In this document: positions 1 to 7,417 of the stretch, in pieces
Layout: every line of letters starts with the position of its first letter
Position numbering within the stretch: the stretch's first letter is position 1
Source of the DNA: Galbitalea sp036495225
GTDB taxonomy: Bacteria; Actinomycetota; Actinomycetes; Actinomycetales; Microbacteriaceae
Length of the DNA: 12,654 nucleotides
Assembly (NCBI GenBank): GCA_036495225.1
Contig: DASXNG010000096.1
Coordinates: 1 to 12,654 of the forward strand
Direction of reading: 5' to 3'
Made by a program: the position numbers and the translations under genes
Notes under the pieces: generated by a model
Databases searched by the model: none
Told to the model about the DNA's origin: nothing
The model's input: the letters and a program-made list of their open reading frames with translations, nothing else

Positions 1-83
1 CACACCAGGGCGCGCACCTGCCAGTATGCCGCGAAGGCATAGTCCTCCACCCACCAGCCCAGCTTTCGCGCGACCGATGTCAC
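1..83 (-). CDS. N-terminal part of an unidentified protein, cut by the left window edge
   Basis: On the minus strand an open frame runs from base 170 to the left edge. The part below base 83 looks clearly coding: about 85% of its 27 codons end in G or C, and its product contains KLGWWVEDYAFAAYWQVRAL, rich in Trp and Tyr and amphipathic. Start choices are GTG at 83 (used here), TTG at 116 and ATG at 170; none has a good Shine-Dalgarno sequence. The sequence between 170 and 84 looks less protein-like, which favours the short form. The gene is divergent from the FUSC gene at 190. From general memory, some actinobacterial alpha/beta hydrolases begin with a similar aromatic segment, but 27 residues cannot establish a family. 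That reading is only a guess. Confidence 0.5.
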   Translation of the reverse strand, partial: MTSVARKLGWWVEDYAFAAYWQVRALV

Positions 84-189
84 GGCCGCTGCTCGGCGTT
101 CGGTGCCATGCCGCAATACTATTTGCGCCCCGGTGCTCGTAATGGGTGAGTTCGTTGCACCGTGACGCATTGAATGCGAAGCTGCCAAA

Positions 190-2436
190 GTGACTTGGAC
201 AGAGCGCGCGCGCACCCTCCCGAGGTCCGCGCTGTTTCGCGCGCTCAGGGTCGCGATCGTCGCGCCAGGTACTTTTGCCCTGGCTGACAAGGTGTTCGGC
301 AACCCGACTGCGGCCCTCTTCGCGGCGCTCGGATCGATCTCGATGCTTCTTTTCGCTGAATTCGGCGGAAGCAACACGCGACGCACCAAGTCTCATCTTG
401 CGCTGGTCGGTGCCGGAGCGGTGCTGGTCACCGTTGGCACGGCGTGTTCCCAGAATCTCTGGCTTGCAACGGCGGTGACGCTCGTCCTCTCGTTTCTCAT
501 TTTGTTCGCTGGAATCGTCAGCTCGGTCCTGGCTGGCGCGCAGGCAGCGATGCTGATCGCGATCCTGCTTCCCGTGACCCTGCCTGGTCCGGTCGATTCG
601 ATCCCGGCGCGACTTCTCGGGTGGCTACTCGCAGGCGCCGCCTCCCTCCTGGCGATACTTCTTCTCCCGCCCCGCAAGTCGGGGGAACCGCTGCCGCGCC
701 TGGCTAGAGACGCCTGCCGTGAGTTGGGCGGGCGACTTCGCTCCATGTCCGGCCTGGACGCGGATGACACCCCCTCGAGTGCGACGACCGCTGCGACATC
801 CGCGCTCAAAACCGCTTTTCTCTCCGCTCCCTACCGTCCAGCCGGCCTCAGCCGCTCGGCACGCAGCGTTGCGCAGATTGCGGAACAGCTCTTCCTGCTT
901 CAGAACACGCTCAAACAGGACCATCCGTTGACCACCGCCGAGGAGCGCGAAGCGATGGACATCGCCGGGCAGTCGCTTCAGGCCTGCGCAGAACTGCTCG
1001 CCGTCGCGCGACCCGACCCCGTGGTGGTTGCCGGGTGGAGACCGCGGCTCAAGCAGGCTCACGATGGTGCCAACCAGGCAGTTGTCGACGCCTTCACTAG
1101 CTCCGACGGCACCCGCGATGGCCGTGCTGGGCTGTTCGCGCTGCTTGAGCCATCCTTTTTCGTACGCGAGGTGACACTCCTCGTTGATGCGATCATCGAG
1201 CAGACCGAAGCGTGCGCAGTCGCCAGAAGAAGAACCTGGTGGCAACACCTCATCGATCTCTCCCCTGTCAGTTCCGCCAAGGACCGGCTCAGCGCCCACC
1301 TGAATTGGAATTCCGTCTGGCTGCACAACAGCATCCGTGGCGCGCTTGGTTTTGGACTGACCGTGTTCCTCGCCGACATACTCGGGGTGCAACACGCGTT
1401 CTGGGTCGTCTTCGGAACGCTGGCAATCCTGCGGTCGAACGCCGTGAACACCGGCCAGACCGCGGTTCGCGCGCTCATCGGCACCGCGATCGGGCTCGTA
1501 GTCGGGCTCCCCGTCGTCCTGATCATCGGCGACCACACCGCCATCAGCTGGATACTGCTTCCCTTCGCGTTCGCATTCACCGTGCTGGCGTCGGTCGTCT
1601 CGTTCGCGGCAGGTCAGGCGGGGTTCACCTTCAACCTCTTGCTGTTGTTCAGCATTGTCGGACCGGTCGGAGTTGACCTCGGATTCATCCGCATTGGCGA
1701 CGTCGCTCTCGGCTGCGGCGTTGCGGTGATCGTGACCCTCCTCCTCTGGCCGCGCGGCGCCACCGCCAACGTGAATCGCGCGCTCGCCAACGCATTCGAC
1801 CAGTCCGCCAACTACCTCGGAGAAGCCGTGCGGTACGCGCTGCTGCGGGGTCACGCCTCGCTCACCGGATCCCCACCCGATTCCGAAGCAGTGAATGCGA
1901 CCAACGCGGCCAGACTCCTGGATGACGCGACCCGTCAATTCCTCGCGGAACGCGGCGCGAAGTCCGTTGACCTGGCCGAGCTGACCTCGCTGGTCGTCGC
2001 TGTTGCCGTGCTGCGGAGGTCTGGCGACGAAATCTGCAGAATCTGGGATCGGGATGATGATCCGCCTCCGATCGCCCAGACCGGGGCACGCGCGGAGATT
2101 CTCCTGTCTCAGGCTGAGCTGGTCGGATGGTACCGGCAGGCCGCCGCCGCGCTCAGGCGCACGGCTCCCCTGCCAGGGCCGTTGGCTGCCACGGAAACGA
2201 GCGGCAATCGAGTGCTCAATGCGCTTCGGCCCGACTTTCGCGACGGTGACCGGCATCAAGCACTCGCCGCGGTCAAACTCTTGTGGACAGAGGATCAGCT
2301 CGGCGCCGCGCGGCGGGTCGGGACAGACATCCTTCCCGCGCTCACAACTGCAACGGAGGCGGGTGCCAGGCGATCGGCCTGGTTTGTCGGCTCGCGGGGG
2401 CGCGCCCGAGCTACAGCTGGGGTGAGAACCGCATGA
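190..2436 (+). CDS. FUSC-family membrane protein (aromatic acid exporter-like)
   Basis: Predicted inner-membrane protein of 748 residues of the fusaric acid resistance (FUSC/YccS/AaeB) superfamily, whose characterised members export aromatic acids or related small molecules. The architecture is the classic duplicated one: a hydrophobic bundle at about residues 15-160, a long soluble segment (about 165-375), a second bundle at about 378-523 and a soluble C-terminal region. The second bundle carries the FUSC_2-like stretch with RALIGTAIG in a membrane hairpin and closes with LLLWPRGA, a charged exit typical of the family. Start is GTG at 190: an in-frame TGA at 163-165 leaves little upstream room, and no strong ribosome binding site is visible. 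The last codons overlap the start of the downstream GNAT gene. The substrate cannot be told from sequence. Confidence 0.88.
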   Translation: MTWTERARTLPRSALFRALRVAIVAPGTFALADKVFGNPTAALFAALGSISMLLFAEFGGSNTRRTKSHLALVGAGAVLVTVGTACSQNLWLATAVTLVLSFLILFAGIVSSVLAGAQAAMLIAILLPVTLPGPVDSIPARLLGWLLAGAASLLAILLLPPRKSGEPLPRLARDACRELGGRLRSMSGLDADDTPSSATTAATSALKTAFLSAPYRPAGLSRSARSVAQIAEQLFLLQNTLKQDHPLTTAEEREAMDIAGQSLQACAELLAVARPDPVVVAGWRPRLKQAHDGANQAVVDAFTSSDGTRDGRAGLFALLEPSFFVREVTLLVDAIIEQTEACAVARRRTWWQHLIDLSPVSSAKDRLSAHLNWNSVWLHNSIRGALGFGLTVFLADILGVQHAFWVVFGTLAILRSNAVNTGQTAVRALIGTAIGLVVGLPVVLIIGDHTAISWILLPFAFAFTVLASVVSFAAGQAGFTFNLLLLFSIVGPVGVDLGFIRIGDVALGCGVAVIVTLLLWPRGATANVNRALANAFDQSANYLGEAVRYALLRGHASLTGSPPDSEAVNATNAARLLDDATRQFLAERGAKSVDLAELTSLVVAVAVLRRSGDEICRIWDRDDDPPPIAQTGARAEILLSQAELVGWYRQAAAALRRTAPLPGPLAATETSGNRVLNALRPDFRDGDRHQALAAVKLLWTEDQLGAARRVGTDILPALTTATEAGARRSAWFVGSRGRARATAGVRTA
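2419..2426 (+). promoter_or_regulatory. Ribosome binding site of the GNAT gene inside the FUSC 3' end
   Basis: GGGGTGAG lies 6 bases before the ATG at 2433, within the last codons of the FUSC gene. It picks the ATG at 2433 over the longer open frame that begins at 2283 and supports translational coupling of the two genes. Confidence 0.6.
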
Positions 2437-2756
2437 CCAACGACCATCTCGAAGTAGACGTCCTGGACGACAAAGCCGGTGGCAAGTACGACGCGTGGCT
2501 CGGCGAGCAGCCAGTGGGCCTCGTCGTCTACGGCAAGACCGGTTCGAGGTACGTTCTGACTCACGCCGCCGTGCTGCCCGAGTATCAACATCACGGCATT
2601 GGGTTCCAGCTGATCAGCCGAACCCTCCAAGACATCCGCGCGCAGGGCGGCACTGCGACCATCATCTGCCCCGTCGTGCGCGAGTTCATCGACCGGCACC
2701 CTGAATACGAGGACGTGGTCGACAAGCGCGAACCGGGAATCCGGTCAGCGGCCTGA
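2433..2756 (+). CDS. Small GNAT-fold N-acetyltransferase, YjdJ type
   Basis: A 107-residue protein of the short acetyltransferase family (Acetyltransf_CG, YjdJ-like), about the usual length for that family. Visible features are the strand-turn VLTHAAVLPEYQHHGIG (residues 41-57), where QHHGIG is the acetyl-CoA pyrophosphate loop, then the amphipathic helix ISRTLQDIRAQGG and the conserved tail CPVVREFIDRHPEYEDVV (79-96), in which Cys79 and HPEY are family signatures. The start is ATG at 2433. Its first bases overlap the FUSC stop as ATGA, so the two proteins are probably made from one mRNA. The acceptor substrate is unknown for most members of this family. Pairing with a FUSC exporter could mean modification and export of the same small molecule, but that is inference from position alone. 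Confidence 0.85.
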   Translation: MTNDHLEVDVLDDKAGGKYDAWLGEQPVGLVVYGKTGSRYVLTHAAVLPEYQHHGIGFQLISRTLQDIRAQGGTATIICPVVREFIDRHPEYEDVVDKREPGIRSAA

Positions 2757-2880
2757 GCCGGCGTTCCGCTTCGGGCTAACCGACTTCCTCATGGACGTGC
2801 GGCAACCGTCGTCGCTGTGTCGGCAACAGGTTTCGTCGTGACGGGGCATCCAATTGCAACAACCGCGCCCCCGAGGTGGC

Positions 2881-2908
2881 GGGGCCGCCGTGTTGGTTCG
2901 GCGGCCCC
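2881..2908. terminator. GC-rich hairpin between convergent genes, likely bidirectional terminator
   Basis: A perfect 10-bp stem (2881-2890 with 2899-2908) closes an 8-base loop, TGTTGGTT. It lies in the 160-base gap between the convergent GNAT and GH3 genes, 8 bases beyond the GH3 stop. A clear U-tract is missing on both sides, as is common in high-GC actinobacteria. Apart from this hairpin I see nothing in 2757-2916. Confidence 0.65.
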
Positions 2909-2916
2909 TCGTACGT

Positions 2917-4707
2917 TTACCCCTCGGTCGTACGATTCGAATATCGCAGGCCGTGTCCGAACCTGAACACCGGATCCTTCGTGTCAAAGGCCACATCCTC
3001 GCGGCTGTGCTCGACGGCATCCATCGATCTCGGCAGGTCAAAGGGCAGCGAGCCTTTCGGCTCCGCGTCGCCGAACAGCACCGACAGCAACGCCTCGTCC
3101 CCGGCGCCGAAGTTCGCGACAATGGCAGCGGCCTCCTCGACGAAATCAGTGACGATGGCTGCGCGATCGAGATAGATGTCGATCACCGTCGGCACCGTAC
3201 GCGCGATCGAGACGACGTGCTCGGTCTCCTCCGGAGTAAAGGCGAGTGAACCGTTGTGGAAGAACGACTCGAAACCGGTACCCCCGGGGGCGAAAGGTGC
3301 CTTCAGTCGAAGGATCGCCACGTCCGCATCGGCTGGCGTCGCGACCACCGTGGCGAACCCGGACAGGAGCGTGGGGTCCACGCCCTCGGCATAGATCTTT
3401 TGCCCGCGCACGAGCGGCAGCGTCTGGCCAGCGTCCGTAGCACCGTTGGTGAGAAGAGTGATCGAGTCGCGTTGGGCGGCTAGCCCTGCCGCGCGGTACT
3501 CCGCGTTTCCGACAATCGCGTCCGCAGCGGCCTCATCAACGTAAGGGTTGTCGAACAAGCCCAGGCGGAACTTCTGGGCCAGAAGTCGACGCACCGAGAC
3601 ATCCAGTCGACTCTCATCGACGCGTTCGCCCTGGACCAGTCCGATGAGAAGATCGGTGCAGAGTTCACCACCGAATTGGTCAGCCCCCGCGTCAAGCACC
3701 TTGAGCATGCGACTCTCACGATCCAGATGCTCAACGCCCCAAGCCCTCGCTGGCATTGGCGTACCGAGAATGTGCACGTCGGTGAGGAGTCCCCAGTCGG
3801 TGCACACGACGCCATCGAAGCCGAGGCGCTCGCGCAGGATCCCGGTGATGATGGCGCGGTTGAAGCCGAACCCCACCTCTTCGTAGTGTGTGTCCACCGG
3901 CATGCCGTAGTAGGGCATCACCTGTGCGGCGCCCGCATCGACCGCTGCCTTGAACGGGCGCAGGTGGTATTCGAATTGTCCACCCGGGTACACCTGCTCG
4001 CGGCCATACGCGAAGTGGGGATCGTGCCCATCCTTCTGCGGACCGCCACCGGGGAAGTGCTTGACCATCGTCGCGACGGACTCCGGCCCAAGCTCTGCAC
4101 CCTGGAACCCGCGAATGTATGCCACGACCATGCGCGAGGTGAGGTCGGCATCTTCGCCGAAGGTTCCGCCAACACGCGACCACCGCGGTTCCGTGGCGAG
4201 GTCGATCTGCGGATGTAGCGACGCGCGCAAGCCGACCGCGATGTACTCGCGCCGAGCCATGTCCGCGAATGCCTCGACCAGCTCGGCGGAGCCGATTGCC
4301 GCGAGGCCAAGCGGCTCCGGCCACTGCGAGAAAGGGCCCGCCATCATCGCGGTGCCCGGGTTGTCTGTGAATGAGTGGCGTGGATCGCTTGACAGGCTCA
4401 CGGGAATTCCGAGCGGCAGTTCAGCGGCGATGCGCTGAACCGCGTTGTGCCACTGCGCGAACGCTCGCCCAGTTGCAGCTGCTCCGAAGACGTTGAAGTG
4501 GTTCATCCGCCTGCGCGCAATCATCGATCCGATGGCCGGAATACCGAACGCGGCGTTGGCCTTCGTCGGGTCATCCACCGTGATGATCTGATGAAAGAAC
4601 AGGCCGGCCTTGTCCTCGAGGGTCATCCGGGAAAGCAGGTCACTGACCCGCTGCTCGACCGACAGCGTCGGATCCTGGTACGGGAAGCGAATTTCCACGC
4701 CACTCAT
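2917..4707 (-). CDS. Glycoside hydrolase family 3 protein (beta-glucosidase-like)
   Basis: A 596-residue GH3 enzyme, expected to hydrolyse beta-glycosides with retention of configuration. The N-terminal barrel (about residues 10-350) shows WSRVGGTFGED, MVKHFPGGG with Lys216-His217 that contact the substrate, and GFDGVVCTDWG, where Asp304 is the expected nucleophile. The C-terminal domain (about 385-575) opens with AAQRDSITLLTNG and ends with GSLPFDLPRS and FRFGHGLRY. There is no signal peptide and no fibronectin-III tail, so it should act in the cytoplasm on imported glycosides. The frame stays open up to a GTG at 4749 inside the MFS gene. I prefer ATG at 4707 because it follows the MFS stop by 4 bases, leaves the fold intact and has AAGGGAG 12 bases upstream (4720-4726). 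It is co-transcribed with the MFS gene. Exact sugar specificity is not readable. Confidence 0.9.
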   Translation of the reverse strand: MSGVEIRFPYQDPTLSVEQRVSDLLSRMTLEDKAGLFFHQIITVDDPTKANAAFGIPAIGSMIARRRMNHFNVFGAAATGRAFAQWHNAVQRIAAELPLGIPVSLSSDPRHSFTDNPGTAMMAGPFSQWPEPLGLAAIGSAELVEAFADMARREYIAVGLRASLHPQIDLATEPRWSRVGGTFGEDADLTSRMVVAYIRGFQGAELGPESVATMVKHFPGGGPQKDGHDPHFAYGREQVYPGGQFEYHLRPFKAAVDAGAAQVMPYYGMPVDTHYEEVGFGFNRAIITGILRERLGFDGVVCTDWGLLTDVHILGTPMPARAWGVEHLDRESRMLKVLDAGADQFGGELCTDLLIGLVQGERVDESRLDVSVRRLLAQKFRLGLFDNPYVDEAAADAIVGNAEYRAAGLAAQRDSITLLTNGATDAGQTLPLVRGQKIYAEGVDPTLLSGFATVVATPADADVAILRLKAPFAPGGTGFESFFHNGSLAFTPEETEHVVSIARTVPTVIDIYLDRAAIVTDFVEEAAAIVANFGAGDEALLSVLFGDAEPKGSLPFDLPRSMDAVEHSREDVAFDTKDPVFRFGHGLRYSNRTTEG

Positions 4708-4711
4708 GTTG

Positions 4712-6034
4712 TTACTTGACTCCCTTGATGCGGTAGACGAGGAATCCACCGACGATTGAAATTACGGCACCGATGATGAGCATCAGCGGGTAACCCGCGC
4801 CGAACAGCGACTGCCCGAGCGGAATCAGCAGGGTGCCTCCGACCAGCGGCACGATGAGACCCGGCAGCGTGTTCGCGATGTTGAGCACACCGAGGTCCTT
4901 GGCGGTGTCATCGGCGTTCGGGAGAACATCGAGGCAGAGCGCCTGGTCGACCGCGAAGAACATGCCCATGCCGATTCCCACGATGGCCATGCCGACGAGG
5001 ATCAGTCCGAGCCCGCCGCCGCCGAGCACCAGACCGGCGATTGCGACAATCACGATTCCCACTCCCGAGATGATTCCGCCGAGGGTGACGAAGAGCCGAC
5101 GGCGACCGAACCGGTCGGAAAGGCGGCCGCTCACGATAGAGAGGATCACCATGAACACCACGGACAGCGCCTGTGCCTCACCGTTGAATACTCCCTGCTG
5201 CGCCTGGTTCATACCGAAGTCAGTCGCAAGGAACAGCGTGAGGAACGAGGTCGCGCTGATGTACCCCCACATGATCATGGCCTTGGTGAGCCATGCCCAG
5301 CCAAGGCTGCTGTGGGTCTTCGGGTTGAAGTAGAACGAGCCCAGGAACTGCTTGATGCCGAAGCCGCCCTCGGGCTTCTTCGCCAGAACACGGTCCTTGA
5401 GCGTGAACGCGAACAGGAGGCCGAACGCCAAACCAATGAGCGCCGGGATCGTCCACTTCAGACCGTCTCCAGGTATGGCAGGGAGACCGAGAGCGACGAC
5501 GAGGATCGCGATTGGCGTGCATGCGCCGGCGATTCCGGAGATCACGCCACGTCGATTGACCGGCACCTGATCGGCAACGGACGCGGTCTCGGCGGCCTGG
5601 GCGAAATTGCTGAAGACTTCAGCCGCACAGAAGGCGATGATGAGGATCGGCGTGTTCGGCGCGAATCCGGCGACTGCCAGGCTCACGAAGGCGCCGACGA
5701 CGCCGACGACAATCCACACTTTGCGCATTCCGAAGCGCGAAACGGTGCGGTCGGAGAGTCGACCGGCGAGCGGCTGTGAGACGAGCGCAAACAGCGAACC
5801 GGCGCCTGCGACAATTCCGAACAGCGCTGCCGCGTGGGCGAGTGACTCTGCGCGCGGGACTCCCGGACCGTCCTGCGCGATGACCAGGTTCTGCACCTTG
5901 AGCGACAAGGCGAGGAACGTCGGCGCCAGGATCGCTATGAACAGGCCGAAGTTGGCGAGACCGTATCGCGCCGCGAAGCCCTTCGGTTCGCGTGTCCTGC
6001 TCGCGGACGGAATGTCGGTTTCGATAGTTGTCAT
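4712..6034 (-). CDS. MFS transporter, probable glycoside/sugar importer
   Basis: A 440-residue major facilitator protein with about 12 hydrophobic segments in two halves. The loop 2-3 signature appears as GRLSDRTVSRFGMRK (residues 91-105) and its repeat in the second half as GRLSDRFGRRR (303-313). A soluble loop around 211-245 separates the halves. The start ATG at 6034 has AAAGGAG 9 bases upstream. The stop at 4712 lies 4 bases before the GH3 start, so the two form an operon, transporter first. Pairing with a signal-less GH3 enzyme and a divergent TetR regulator suggests uptake of a glycoside that GH3 then cleaves. The transported compound is inferred from this context only; a drug-efflux role is less likely but not excluded by sequence. 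Confidence 0.87.
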   Translation of the reverse strand: MTTIETDIPSASRTREPKGFAARYGLANFGLFIAILAPTFLALSLKVQNLVIAQDGPGVPRAESLAHAAALFGIVAGAGSLFALVSQPLAGRLSDRTVSRFGMRKVWIVVGVVGAFVSLAVAGFAPNTPILIIAFCAAEVFSNFAQAAETASVADQVPVNRRGVISGIAGACTPIAILVVALGLPAIPGDGLKWTIPALIGLAFGLLFAFTLKDRVLAKKPEGGFGIKQFLGSFYFNPKTHSSLGWAWLTKAMIMWGYISATSFLTLFLATDFGMNQAQQGVFNGEAQALSVVFMVILSIVSGRLSDRFGRRRLFVTLGGIISGVGIVIVAIAGLVLGGGGLGLILVGMAIVGIGMGMFFAVDQALCLDVLPNADDTAKDLGVLNIANTLPGLIVPLVGGTLLIPLGQSLFGAGYPLMLIIGAVISIVGGFLVYRIKGVK

Positions 6035-6043
6035 GAGGTGCGA

Positions 6044-6050
6044 CTCCTTT
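6044..6050 (-). promoter_or_regulatory. Ribosome binding site of the MFS gene
   Basis: On the minus strand this reads AAAGGAG, a near-perfect Shine-Dalgarno sequence 9 bases before the ATG at 6034. It is one of the strongest in the window. Confidence 0.7.
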
Positions 6051-6078
6051 GTCGGGTGCTATGAATAGTCGCGCCGAG

Positions 6079-6121
6079 ACGCGAATGTCGTTCACGGTAA
6101 CACGAAAACCGACACTCGTGT
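6079..6121. promoter_or_regulatory. Imperfect inverted repeat in the MFS/TetR divergent promoter region, candidate TetR operator
   Basis: The arms ACGCGAATGTCG (6079-6090) and CGACACTCGTGT (6110-6121) are complementary at 10 of 12 positions. A second, overlapping pair is TAACACG (6098-6104) with CGTGTAA (6117-6123), 6 of 7. Both sit in the 150-base gap between the MFS gene and the divergent TetR gene, where a local repressor would be expected to bind. A weak minus-strand promoter could place -35 ACGACA at 6086-6091 and -10 TATTCA at 6062-6067, with an 18-base spacer, so the left arm would cover the -35. The spacing between arms is long for a TetR operator, so the exact site is uncertain. Confidence 0.35.
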
Positions 6122-6184
6122 AAGTTTTTAAACCAGCCTGTCAACGACGACGCACGTCGCACGCAAATTGGAGAATGGGAGTCG

Positions 6185-6826
6185 ATGTCCACCGCGCTAG
6201 AGCCCCCATCCGCCCCCGAACCCGTAATCGAGCACGCCGGTTACGCCTCTGGGCGTGCTCGGCGCGAGCGCATCGTCGCGGAAGCGACCCAACTGTTCGG
6301 CCGCGTCGGCTTTCACGGCGCGACAGTGCTCGACATAGCCGCGCAGTGTGGAATATCACGTGCCGGCCTGCTGCATCACTTTCCAACCAAGGAGTCACTG
6401 CTGCGCGCGGTGCTCGAGGAACGCGACCGCGCCGAACTGGCTCGATTCCGGGAGAACGGTTCAGGTGGGCGAGATGGGCTCGGTGTACTCCGCGGGATGA
6501 TCGACCTGGTCGCATACAACAGCAACCTCTCCGGAATCGTCGAGCTTTACGCGGTGTTGTCAGCGGAAGCGAGCGATCCGAAGCACCCCGCCCACGAATA
6601 CTTTGTGGAACGGTACAGGCGAATCCGGGCGGGGACGCTTTGGGCGCTTCGTCGTGCCGAGTCAGCCGGCTACCTCGTCGAGGGGACGAACGTCGAGGAC
6701 ACTGCAATCGAGCTGACATCGCTCATCGACGGCCTACAGATCCAGTGGCTCCTCGCCCCCGATGAAATCGACATGGCGAAGCAGCTACGCACACGAATGC
6801 AGCAAGTCGTCGCCGTACCGCTCTAG
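6185..6826 (+). CDS. TetR-family transcriptional regulator
   Basis: A 213-residue DNA-binding regulator. The N-terminal helix-turn-helix domain (about residues 24-70) shows the standard TetR pattern: RERIVAEATQLFGRVGFHGA, then TVLDIAAQCGISRAGLLHHF with the recognition helix, then PTKESLLRAVLEERD. The remaining residues form the helical ligand-binding and dimer domain, which is not conserved enough to name a ligand. The start ATG at 6185 has GGAG both 3 and about 11 bases upstream; the farther one is at the more usual distance. The gene is divergent from the MFS-GH3 operon, so it most likely controls that operon, probably by repression relieved by the imported glycoside or its product (inference). 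Its stop lies 6 bases from the convergent stop of the next gene. Confidence 0.92.
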   Translation: MSTALEPPSAPEPVIEHAGYASGRARRERIVAEATQLFGRVGFHGATVLDIAAQCGISRAGLLHHFPTKESLLRAVLEERDRAELARFRENGSGGRDGLGVLRGMIDLVAYNSNLSGIVELYAVLSAEASDPKHPAHEYFVERYRRIRAGTLWALRRAESAGYLVEGTNVEDTAIELTSLIDGLQIQWLLAPDEIDMAKQLRTRMQQVVAVPL

Positions 6827-6832
6827 CCGCGG

Positions 6833-7405
6833 TTAGATCTGCTGGGCGAGTGCGAAGGCCCGAACCGACTCGTTCACCTCGACGCTGGCGAATGCGACTT
6901 CGTTCGCGATGTCGTCTGGGATCCGCACCTCGTGCACGCCAGCAGTGAGCCGTCTTTCGACCAGAATCCTGGAATCGCTGCCCGGGTTGGGCGGAATCGC
7001 CGAAGTTTGCCACCAGACCGTCACCGTGACGGCAGCAGCCGAGGCGAGTTCGAGCACGAGCGATCGCCGGTGCGCGGTGTGTGTCTGCTCAAGGCGAGCG
7101 GACGTGAGGGGCAGCAGAGCGCCTCGCACCTGTGCAACGATCAGGCCGGGGATGCCGGACAGACCGTCGACGAAGATCGCCTGTGGCTGTGCGGCCGTGA
7201 TCGCGGATTTCAGCTTCACCTTGGTGTGGTCCGGAACGCGTCCGCCGAACACGACCAGGTCGAGCGTGCTGAGATCAAAATCGCCCGTCACCTCCTCGAA
7301 CCGATCGGTGGACGCGGCGGCGAAGCCCAGGGAGTTGAGCAGCCGCTCGGCCTCGCTGAGCACTACGGGACTTTTGCCGATGACCAGGATTCGCTGCGAT
7401 GCCAT
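6833..7405 (-). CDS. Unknown protein with degenerate receiver-like N-terminal domain and beta-rich C-terminal domain
   Basis: I do not recognise this 190-residue protein as a named family. Residues 4-100 look like a CheY-type alpha/beta fold: RILVIGKSP as strand 1, LDLVVFGGRVP as strand 3, AQPQAIFVDG as strand 4. The position that would be the phosphorylated Asp after strand 3 is Gly (Gly54-Gly55) and the acidic pair after strand 1 is absent, so phosphotransfer is unlikely. Residues about 112-190 alternate hydrophobic and polar residues (LVLEL, VTVTVWWQTS, GVHEVRIPDD, VAFASVEVNESV), suggesting a small beta-sandwich. No signal peptide or membrane segment. The start ATG at 7405 has AGGGGA 5 bases upstream. 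It is divergent from MarR, with three palindromes between, so MarR probably controls it. It could instead be a Rossmann-like nucleotide-binding domain. Confidence 0.75.
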   Translation of the reverse strand: MASQRILVIGKSPVVLSEAERLLNSLGFAAASTDRFEEVTGDFDLSTLDLVVFGGRVPDHTKVKLKSAITAAQPQAIFVDGLSGIPGLIVAQVRGALLPLTSARLEQTHTAHRRSLVLELASAAAVTVTVWWQTSAIPPNPGSDSRILVERRLTAGVHEVRIPDDIANEVAFASVEVNESVRAFALAQQI

Positions 7406-7417
7406 GTGGGTCCCCTA

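Noticed and set aside
625..2259. A 544-residue open frame on the minus strand opposite the FUSC gene
   Set aside because: The product is Arg/Gly/Glu-rich with no recognisable fold, and the plus strand carries a clear membrane protein; it is a shadow of high-GC codon bias.
4708..4749. A longer GH3 protein starting at GTG 4749
   Set aside because: The 14 extra residues are Ser-rich, lie inside the MFS coding region and are not needed for the GH3 fold; ATG 4707 is well placed after the MFS stop.
6833..7405. A working two-component response regulator
   Set aside because: The acceptor Asp position is Gly and there is no DNA-binding output domain or neighbouring histidine kinase.
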